The translations under genes were made by a program, and so were the position numbers. This document shows positions 1 through 4,613 of a stretch of 5,549 nt of DNA, one piece after another. Source of the DNA: DASTCC01 sp035711465. GTDB lineage: Bacteria > Acidobacteriota > Vicinamibacteria > Vicinamibacterales > SCN-69-37. The stretch is from NCBI GenBank assembly GCA_035711465.1, contig DASTCC010000563.1:1-5549 (forward strand). The letters run 5' to 3'. The notes below the pieces were generated by a model. It worked only from the letters and a program-made list of their open reading frames with translations, did not search any database and was not told where the DNA came from. Within the stretch, counting starts at the first letter, position 1, and each line of letters starts with the position of its first letter.

Positions 1-1020
1 GCCACCGCCACGACCGCCTCGACCGCCGGCTCCGGCGGCGGCGGCCGGCGCGGGCGCCGGGAACTGCTCACGCAGCCGCGCCAGGGCGCCGGCCCGCGCC
101 GCGGCGACGCCCGCGGGATCGGCCTTGACGTAGGACGAAAACGCGACGGTCTGGATCACGCCGCCGTTCTTCTTCAGTGCCATCAGCATCTCGTCGTCCA
201 TGTTGCGCGGCACGTCGGCGAGCGCGCGGACGGCGGAGTGCGAGGCGATGATCGGCGCTCTGGAGAGGGCGACCGTCTGCAGCATCGACGCCTTCGACGG
301 ATGCGAGACGTCGACCATGATGCCCAGCCGGTTCATCTCGGCGATCGCCTGCTTGCCGAGCGGGCTCAAGCCGCCGTGCATCCACTGCTGGTTGGTCTCG
401 CCGGTGTTGGAATCGGAGAACTGGCTGTGGCCGTTGTGCGAGAGCGACATGTAGCGGCCGCCGCGATCGTAGAACTCCTTGATCCGGCCGAGATCGGTGC
501 CGACCGGATACGCGTTCTCGATGCCGATGACCGCGACCTTGCGGCCCGACGCCGCGATCTTCCTGACGTCGGCCGGCGTGAGCGCCAGACCGATCTGATT
601 CGGCGCCAGCTCCGACGTCAGCGCCTTCACGGCGTCGAACTTGGCGACCGCCTGCGCGTAGGCGTTCTTGTAGCCCTCTTCGGTGAGCGGGCCCTGGCCG
701 ACGTAGACGATCATGAACGACACGTCGAGCCCGCCTTCCTTCATCTTCGGCAGGTTCACCTGCGTCGTCAGACGCATGGTGTAGTTGCACTCGGGGCGGA
801 AGTTGTTCGGACTGATGTCGTCGTGCGTGTCGAGCGTGATCACGCGATCGTGAATGGCGCGCGCCCTGGCGACGAGCGCGGCCTCGTCGGCCTGCTGCTG
901 CGGCGCCGCGGCCACGGTGGCGCCGCCGCTGAACTGCCCGGCGAGGGCGGGCAGGACGAACGCCGCGCAGGCGGCGGTGGCGCAGGCGCCGGCGAACTTG
1001 GATCGGAGATTCGAGACCAT
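1..1020 (-). CDS. Exported membrane dipeptidase, peptidase family M19 (C-terminus cut by window edge)
   Basis: Zinc dipeptidase of the renal-dipeptidase/amidohydrolase fold, expected to split dipeptides outside the cytoplasm. The reading frame is open from the ATG to base 1, giving 340 residues with no stop, so the C-terminus lies outside. Residues 1-27 look like a signal peptide with likely cleavage after ALA-27. The di-zinc site is clear: H66-x-D68 (in DTHDD), bridging E168 (in IGIENA), H240 (in DVSHPS) and H261 (in ASHSAVR), followed by the family R272-N273. The later catalytic Asp would be past the edge. Residues 321-340 are a Pro/Ala then Gly/Arg-rich stretch, not a normal M19 element, running off the window. 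The start is supported by GGAGGAA eight bases upstream. It lies 58 bases downstream of the glycine-zipper gene on the same strand and may be co-transcribed with it. Family call is firm; exact substrate is unknown. Confidence 0.96.
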   Translation of the reverse strand, partial: MVSNLRSKFAGACATAACAAFVLPALAGQFSGGATVAAAPQQQADEAALVARARAIHDRVITLDTHDDISPNNFRPECNYTMRLTTQVNLPKMKEGGLDVSFMIVYVGQGPLTEEGYKNAYAQAVAKFDAVKALTSELAPNQIGLALTPADVRKIAASGRKVAVIGIENAYPVGTDLGRIKEFYDRGGRYMSLSHNGHSQFSDSNTGETNQQWMHGGLSPLGKQAIAEMNRLGIMVDVSHPSKASMLQTVALSRAPIIASHSAVRALADVPRNMDDEMLMALKKNGGVIQTVAFSSYVKADPAGVAAARAGALARLREQFPAPAPAAAAGAGGRGGRGGG

Positions 1021-1026
1021 GGGCTG

Positions 1027-1048
1027 GATTCCTCCGGGACGAGGAATC
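1027..1048 (-). promoter_or_regulatory. Stem-loop covering the dipeptidase ribosome binding site
   Basis: On the minus strand the arms GATTCCTC (1048-1041) and GAGGAATC (1034-1027) are perfect 8-bp complements around a 6-base loop. The 3' arm contains nearly all of the Shine-Dalgarno GGAGGAA (1035-1029), and the hairpin ends 6 bases before the ATG. The 5' arm thus acts as an anti-Shine-Dalgarno. No T-run follows, so it does not look like a terminator. The pairing is seen directly; a role in repressing translation is inferred. Confidence 0.6.
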
Positions 1049-1075
1049 TTAGCCGTTCGCCGGGTGCCGCTCCAA
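1046..1075 (-). promoter_or_regulatory. Candidate promoter for the dipeptidase gene
   Basis: Minus-strand TTGGAG (1075-1070) and TAAGAT (1051-1046) are separated by 18 bases. They match the sigma-70 consensus at 3/6 and 4/6 positions. Transcription would begin near 1039, inside the loop of the overlapping hairpin, so the transcript would lack the arm that masks the ribosome binding site. The match is modest and could be chance. Confidence 0.3.
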
Positions 1076-1078
1076 GCG

Positions 1079-1933
1079 TCAGCGGATGACTTCGAGCGGC
1101 TGATCGAGACGGATGCGAAGGATCGTCCCGACCGGCAGCTCGACGTCAGTGCCTTCGGTGGCCGCGATCGTGCCGCCGCCGCCGACCAGCACGCCGATGA
1201 GCGCGCCCTTGCCGCCGCCGAGGATGCCGCCGATGATGCCGCCGACGACCGCACCCGCGCCGATGCGGGTCACGTCCTCGCCGACCTTGCCGTCGAGCGC
1301 CTTGGTCACCGACGCGCGCAGGCGGCGCGACGAGTCGTCGATACGAATCTCGTCGAACGACAGCGTCAGCGACCCTTTGCGGTCGAGCTTGCCGGCCGCC
1401 TTGACCGAGCTAACGAAGCCGCGCACGACGGACCCGGCGGGGATCACGGTCGCGTCGCCGTCCCGATAGTCGACGATCGTCGTCGCTTCGAAGCGATCCT
1501 CGATCTTCGCGGTGCTGGACGAGAGCGGCGTCTGCAGCCGTAGATCCAGCTCCGTGCCGACCGGGACGGTGTAGGCGCGGCCGACGGGCTCGTCGAGAGC
1601 CGGCAGCGCGGAGACCTTGGTCCCGGTGGACTTCACGCGCAACGTCTCCAGGCGATCGCGCAGCGACGAGTACTCGTCCCGCGTGATCGCCTCGTTGCGG
1701 CGGAGCTTGACACGCATGTAGGCGATCTCGTCGGTCAGATTGGTCAGCTGACCGAGCACTTCGGTCGCGAGCGTCGGGTCGGATTTTTTCAGCGCCTCCG
1801 CCTGCTTCCGGATTTCGGTGGCCGTCGCGTCAAGACGGCTGACGTCGGTGGCGGACACGGGCGCCTGGGCCCATGCCGCGGCGCTCACGAGGAGCATCAG
1901 GACGGTGACGACAAGAAATCGAGCGCTGCGCAT
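1079..1933 (-). CDS. Exported coiled-coil, beta-domain and glycine-zipper envelope protein
   Basis: A 284-residue protein with no specific gene name I can assign. Residues 1-22 are a signal peptide (basic start, hydrophobic core, AWA|QA cleavage). Residues 30-100 are charged and heptad-like, probably helical or coiled coil. Residues 120-215 form a beta-rich domain (VPVGTELDLRLQTPL, then VIPAGSVVRG) resembling the barrel of TrbI/VirB10-like proteins. Residues 225-254 are a glycine zipper with GxxxG spacing (GAGAVVGGIIGGILGGG), likely a membrane-inserting hairpin. The tail at 266-280 (LPVGTILRIRLDQPL) repeats the motif at 123-137. Location is probably periplasm or outer-membrane side; a structural role is inferred. 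GGGAG about 9 bases before the ATG supports the start. It is divergent from ispG and upstream of the dipeptidase gene. CDS is confident, function is not. Confidence 0.88.
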   Translation of the reverse strand: MRSARFLVVTVLMLLVSAAAWAQAPVSATDVSRLDATATEIRKQAEALKKSDPTLATEVLGQLTNLTDEIAYMRVKLRRNEAITRDEYSSLRDRLETLRVKSTGTKVSALPALDEPVGRAYTVPVGTELDLRLQTPLSSSTAKIEDRFEATTIVDYRDGDATVIPAGSVVRGFVSSVKAAGKLDRKGSLTLSFDEIRIDDSSRRLRASVTKALDGKVGEDVTRIGAGAVVGGIIGGILGGGKGALIGVLVGGGGTIAATEGTDVELPVGTILRIRLDQPLEVIR

Positions 1934-1942
1934 GCGAGTGTT

Positions 1943-1947
1943 CTCCC
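1943..1947 (-). promoter_or_regulatory. Ribosome binding site of the glycine-zipper gene
   Basis: Minus-strand GGGAG (1947-1943) lies 9 bases before the ATG ending at 1933 and fits the signal-peptide start. Confidence 0.6.
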
Positions 1948-1990
1948 GATTGGCCGCCCGGCGCCTCCGCTCAAACGGCTCTCCATCCTT

Positions 1991-1996
1991 ATCTTA
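1991..1996 (-). promoter_or_regulatory. Possible -10 box of the glycine-zipper gene
   Basis: Minus-strand TAAGAT, identical to the -10 candidate before the dipeptidase gene, would give a leader of about 50 bases containing the ribosome binding site. No convincing -35 lies at 16-18 bases; the upstream bases are GC-rich. Confidence 0.25.
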
Positions 1997-2012
1997 CCGT
2001 TCTGACTCCGGC

Positions 2013-2034
2013 GCGGCCCCGGGAGTCGGGCCGC
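2013..2034. repeat. Inverted repeat in the divergent glycine-zipper/ispG region
   Basis: GCGGCCC (2013-2019) and GGGCCGC (2028-2034) are perfect 7-base complements with an 8-base loop. They sit between the two divergent starts, upstream of both -10 candidates. It could be an operator or a fortuitous GC-rich palindrome. Confidence 0.4.
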
Positions 2035-2066
2035 AGCGCGACGCCGCGTCCGCGAGCGGCACCGGC

Positions 2067-2072
2067 TAAAAT
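2067..2072 (+). promoter_or_regulatory. Candidate -10 box of ispG, leaderless arrangement
   Basis: TAAAAT matches the -10 consensus at 5 of 6 positions in otherwise GC-rich DNA and ends 7 bases before the ispG ATG. Transcription would start at or next to the ATG. AGAAGG (2074-2079) directly abuts the start codon, with no spacer, so it is badly placed as a Shine-Dalgarno. No -35 match is visible. Confidence 0.4.
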
Positions 2073-2079
2073 CAGAAGG

Positions 2080-3324
2080 ATGGCCGCTCCTCTCCGTCTC
2101 CACCGTACCGTTGGCGTCCGCGTCGGCTCCGTCCAGATCGGCGGCGGCGCGCCGGTGGTCGTGCAGAGCATGACGATGACCGAGACGGCGGACGCGGCGG
2201 CGACGGCGCAACAGTGCGTCGAACTCGTGGAGGCCGGGTCGGAGATGGTCCGGGTGACGGTCAACACGCCCGAAGCCGCTGCCGCGGTGCCCGAGATCAA
2301 ACGCCGCATGCTCGACGCCGGCGTCACCGCTCCGCTCATCGGCGACTTCCACTACAACGGCCATCTGCTCCTCACCCGTTTTCCGGATGCGGCGCGCGCG
2401 CTTGACAAGTACCGCATCAACCCGGGCAACGTCGGTACCGGCAAGCGCCGCGACGAGCAGTTCTCGACGATCTGCCAGGTCGCGGTCGATCACCAGAAAC
2501 CGGTGCGGATCGGCGTCAACGGCGGCTCGCTCAACCAGGAGCTGGTCGTCGCGAAGATGCAGGAGAACACCGACAGGGATCTCGGACGCACGTCGGAGGA
2601 GATCGTCAACGAGTGCATGGTGCTCTCGGCGCTGCAGTCCACCGAGCTGGCGCTCGAGTCGGGCCTGCGCAAGGACCAGATCATCATCTCCTGCAAGCTC
2701 TCGCGCCCGCGCGATTTGATCACCGTATATCGCGATCTCGCGCGCAAGACGGATCAGCCGCTGCACCTCGGCCTCACCGAAGCGGGAATGGGCATCAAGG
2801 GGTTGACGTGGTCGGCGTCGGCGCTCGCCATCCTGCTGAGCGAAGGCATCGGCGACACGATCCGCGTCTCGTTGACGCCGCGCCCCGGCGGCGACCGCCG
2901 CGAAGAGGTCTACGCGGCGTGCGAGATCCTGCAGGCGCTCGGCCTGCGGACGTTTTCGCCGTCGATCACGGCCTGCCCCGGATGCGGGCGGACGACGTCG
3001 ACGACGTTCCAGGAGCTCGCCGAGCGCGTGCAGGCCTACGTGCGCACGATGATGCCGGTGTGGAAACAGACGCGGCCCGGCGTCGAGACGATGACCGTCG
3101 CGGTCATGGGCTGCGTCGTCAATGGCCCTGGCGAGTCGAAGGCCGCGAACATCGGCATCTCGCTGCCGGGCACCGGCGAGTCGCCGAACTGCCCGATCTT
3201 CATCGACGGCGTGCACTACACCACGCTGCGCGGCACCTATGACGAGCTCGCTACAGCGTTTCAGCGTCTCATCGATCAATACGTCGACGAGCACTATCAC
3301 GCGGTGAGCAACGTCCAGGGCTGA
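2080..3324 (+). CDS. ispG: 4-hydroxy-3-methylbut-2-en-1-yl diphosphate synthase (IspG/GcpE)
   Basis: Cytoplasmic [4Fe-4S] enzyme of the MEP isoprenoid pathway. It reductively opens methylerythritol cyclodiphosphate (MEcPP) to HMBPP, using ferredoxin or flavodoxin electrons. Residues 9-31 carry the family N-terminus ending VVVQSMT; then YRINPGNVG (111-119), VRIGVNGGS (142-150), PLHLGLTEAG (227-236) and SEGIGDTIRVSL (254-265). Cluster ligands are C299 and C302 (TACPGCGRT), C345 (GCVVNGPGE) and E352. At 414 residues it is the longer bacterial form; E. coli IspG has about 372. The extra residues fall around 70-100 and 155-180, as in many alpha- and beta-proteobacterial enzymes. No alternative start lies upstream in frame before the divergent promoter area, and the start fits the family N-terminus. 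It stands alone, with no other MEP gene here. Confidence 0.98.
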   Translation: MAAPLRLHRTVGVRVGSVQIGGGAPVVVQSMTMTETADAAATAQQCVELVEAGSEMVRVTVNTPEAAAAVPEIKRRMLDAGVTAPLIGDFHYNGHLLLTRFPDAARALDKYRINPGNVGTGKRRDEQFSTICQVAVDHQKPVRIGVNGGSLNQELVVAKMQENTDRDLGRTSEEIVNECMVLSALQSTELALESGLRKDQIIISCKLSRPRDLITVYRDLARKTDQPLHLGLTEAGMGIKGLTWSASALAILLSEGIGDTIRVSLTPRPGGDRREEVYAACEILQALGLRTFSPSITACPGCGRTTSTTFQELAERVQAYVRTMMPVWKQTRPGVETMTVAVMGCVVNGPGESKAANIGISLPGTGESPNCPIFIDGVHYTTLRGTYDELATAFQRLIDQYVDEHYHAVSNVQG

Positions 3325-3350
3325 GCGGCCGGACGCGCCTCCGGCGCCGC
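3325..3350 (+). terminator. GC-rich stem-loop directly after ispG
   Basis: Arms GCGGCCGGA (3325-3333) and TCCG+GCCGC (3340-3343, 3346-3350) pair over 9 bp with a 2-base bulge at 3344-3345 and a 6-base loop, starting right after the stop codon. There is no T-run on either strand, so intrinsic termination is uncertain. It could serve the convergent ends of ispG and the metallothionein-like gene. Confidence 0.35.
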
Positions 3351-3381
3351 GACCGCTTACGCGCCCGCTTCCTGGTCGAGA

Positions 3382-3534
3382 TCAGCCCTGGCACTCCGGG
3401 TGCTGGCAGCCGCAGCGGAGCTGCGTCATCTGCCCGGCTTCCTTGCAGTGCTCGCTGCAGTACTTTCCGTAACGGCTGTCGGGAGGGACTTTGCATTCGC
3501 ACGCGGGGTGCGCGCACTTGGCGAGGTTGGCCAT
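3382..3534 (-). CDS. Small Cys/His-rich metallothionein-like protein (SmtA/BmtA type), 50 residues
   Basis: A complete small gene, ATG to TGA, with 8 Cys and 3 His in 50 residues. Order of motifs: KCAHPACECKV (6-16) giving C7-x-H9-x2-C12-x-C14; YCSEHC (25-30) giving C26 and C30; RCGCQHPEC (40-48) giving C41-x-C43-x-H45-x2-C48. This follows cyanobacterial SmtA: CxCxxCxC near the N-terminus, YCSxxC in the middle, and a Cys/His cluster at the end. The second N-terminal Cys is replaced by His. Expected role is cytoplasmic binding of zinc or similar soft metals. The start is well fixed: GGAGGT lies 6 bases upstream and an in-frame TGA immediately precedes the ATG. It is convergent with ispG and 56 bases after the M23 gene on the same strand. 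Coding status is strong; the family call rests on motif spacing recalled from memory. A non-metallothionein zinc-binding protein is the main alternative. Confidence 0.85.
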   Translation of the reverse strand: MANLAKCAHPACECKVPPDSRYGKYCSEHCKEAGQMTQLRCGCQHPECQG

Positions 3535-3540
3535 TCAGGC

Positions 3541-3546
3541 ACCTCC
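3541..3546 (-). promoter_or_regulatory. Strong ribosome binding site of the metallothionein-like gene
   Basis: Minus-strand GGAGGT (3546-3541) lies 6 bases from the ATG, an ideal Shine-Dalgarno. It is the main reason to accept such a short reading frame as real. Confidence 0.75.
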
Positions 3547-3553
3547 AGCGCTC

Positions 3554-3582
3554 ACTCTACGCTCCCCGGTCACGAGGCACAA
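3554..3582 (-). promoter_or_regulatory. Candidate promoter of the metallothionein-like gene
   Basis: In the 56-base gap after the M23 stop, minus-strand TTGTGC (3582-3577) and TAGAGT (3559-3554) are exactly 17 bases apart (3/6 and 4/6 consensus matches). The start site would be near 3547, just before the ribosome binding site. No SmtB-like operator palindrome is visible. Co-transcription from the M23 gene is the alternative. Confidence 0.3.
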
Positions 3583-3590
3583 GGCGAACT

Positions 3591-4451
3591 TCAGCGCGAT
3601 CCGAGCATGGCCAGGAGCGACAGCGGGTCGATGCTCGCGCTGCCCACGCGCACCGTCCAGTGCAGATGTGCGCCGGTGACGCGGCCCGTGGCGCCGACCT
3701 TGCCGACGACCTGGCCAGCTGCGACGACGTCGCCGGGCTTGACATCGATGGACGACAGGTGCGCGAAGAACGAAAACAACCCGAGCCCGTGATCGATGAC
3801 GACGGTGCCGCCGCTGTAATAGCGATCACGCGCGAGCGCCACACGCCCGCCGCCCGGCGCCTTGACGGGCGTGCCGGACGGACTCAGGAAATCGGCGCCG
3901 GTGTGCGGATTGCGCGCCTGGCCGTTGAACACGCTTCGGGAGCCGAATGCGCTGTTGGCTTCATGCGGCACTGGCCGGATGAACGCATCGGTCCACAGCT
4001 TCTCCGTCGCCGACTCGCGCCAGATGCGGGCGAGCTCGGCGGATTCGTCTTCGATGCGCTTCTGCACGCTCGCCGGCGGATTCACGAACGCCTCGTCCAC
4101 CTTCAGAGTCCGCGTGCGAAAGCGCTTGGCGACCACGGCGAGGTCGTACTTCGCCGTGCCCGATCCCCCGGGGGACGCGGTCTCGATCGCGATCGGGTAG
4201 ATGCCCGGTGTCACGGCGAGATCGATGCCGACGAGCACGCGCCAGGTCAGCGGATCGACGCGATAGGGCTGCAGGCGGCTGCCAAAAGCGGTGGCGCTCA
4301 GCCCGGTCACGGGCGACGCGGTCACGACGGTGACGACGACGAGCTCGCCCGGCTGGAGCGATCGCGAGCGCACGGAAAAGTTGACTTGCGGTGATTGGAC
4401 CGCGGGTCCGGTCCAACTCGACATGGCCGCCACGATCAGCGCGAAAAGCAT
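3591..4451 (-). CDS. Exported M23 family zinc metallopeptidase (LytM/peptidoglycan endopeptidase type)
   Basis: Predicted periplasmic or cell-wall zinc endopeptidase cutting peptide cross-links in peptidoglycan. From the ATG at 4451 it has 286 residues. Residues 1-19 are a hydrophobic export signal, unusual in lacking a basic start. Residues 20-110 form a beta-sandwich-like N-terminal domain (TPGIYPIAIE), probably of the M23 N-terminal type. A charged helical linker spans about 115-155. The catalytic domain is complete: SAFGSRSVFNG (167-177), H183-x3-D187 (NPHTGAD), H231 (FAHLS), and H262-x-H264 (GAHLHW). H183, D187 and H264 fit the zinc ligands, so it should be active rather than an EnvC-like degenerate form. 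A GTG at 4545-4547 would add 32 residues and give a basic region before the hydrophobic segment, but has no clear ribosome binding site. The ATG is preferred for the -10 box just upstream. Divergent from the S9 peptidase gene. Confidence 0.94.
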   Translation of the reverse strand: MLFALIVAAMSSWTGPAVQSPQVNFSVRSRSLQPGELVVVTVVTASPVTGLSATAFGSRLQPYRVDPLTWRVLVGIDLAVTPGIYPIAIETASPGGSGTAKYDLAVVAKRFRTRTLKVDEAFVNPPASVQKRIEDESAELARIWRESATEKLWTDAFIRPVPHEANSAFGSRSVFNGQARNPHTGADFLSPSGTPVKAPGGGRVALARDRYYSGGTVVIDHGLGLFSFFAHLSSIDVKPGDVVAAGQVVGKVGATGRVTGAHLHWTVRVGSASIDPLSLLAMLGSR

Positions 4452-4460
4452 GTGCTTCGC

Positions 4461-4489
4461 ACTGTACGCCCGACCGGATCCGTCCGCAA
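4461..4489 (-). promoter_or_regulatory. Candidate promoter of the M23 peptidase gene, nearly leaderless
   Basis: Minus-strand TTGCGG (4489-4484) and TACAGT (4466-4461) are 17 bases apart. The -10 ends 9 bases before the ATG at 4451, leaving a leader of only a few bases, and no good Shine-Dalgarno precedes that ATG. The palindrome CGGATCCG (4475-4482) sits in the spacer. Matches are 3/6 and 4/6, so this is tentative. Confidence 0.35.
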
Positions 4490-4547
4490 CCCGCGCCCAT
4501 CCCGGCGTGCTGCGGGCGAACTGAACACACCCCGTACGATCCGGCAC

Positions 4548-4561
4548 CCCGGCGAGCCGGG
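4548..4561. repeat. Short palindrome between the M23 and S9 peptidase genes
   Basis: CCCGGC (4548-4553) and GCCGGG (4556-4561) pair perfectly over 6 bp with a 2-base centre. It lies mid-way in the 162-base divergent region. A regulator site is possible, but such GC palindromes are common at this base composition. Confidence 0.3.
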
Positions 4562-4602
4562 ATTCGTGGCAGGATTCTCCACGACATCCCGGCTCTTTCT
4601 AC

Positions 4603-4607
4603 AGGTG
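4603..4607 (+). promoter_or_regulatory. Ribosome binding site of the S9 peptidase gene
   Basis: AGGTG lies 6 bases before the ATG at 4614, supporting that start. No convincing promoter for this gene was found in 4452-4602. Confidence 0.55.
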
Positions 4608-4613
4608 CCTCCC

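Noticed and set aside
1027..1048. Reading the dipeptidase leader hairpin as a terminator of the glycine-zipper gene
   Set aside because: No T-run follows the stem, and its 3' arm is the ribosome binding site itself, so a translational role fits better.
238..1089. A 283-codon plus-strand open frame opposite the dipeptidase gene
   Set aside because: It is antisense to the zinc-ligand-bearing M19 frame, with low-complexity Arg-rich translation and no family motif.
1897..3300. A 467-codon minus-strand open frame opposite ispG
   Set aside because: It is Arg/Asp/Ala-rich shadow coding caused by GC-ending codons. It lies fully against a gene with complete family motifs and has no recognisable domain or ribosome binding site.
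3325..3381. A toxin-antitoxin or small RNA gene in the ispG/metallothionein gap
   Set aside because: Only 57 bases remain, with a GC-rich stem-loop and no promoter-like boxes or open frame.
3269..3517. An 82-codon minus-strand frame overlapping the metallothionein-like gene
   Set aside because: It is in a different frame, is Arg-rich, and runs into the end of ispG. The Cys-rich frame has the ribosome binding site and conserved spacing.
3660..4394. A 244-codon plus-strand open frame opposite the M23 gene
   Set aside because: It is the complement of a frame with full HxxxD and HxH motifs. Its translation is typical GC shadow.
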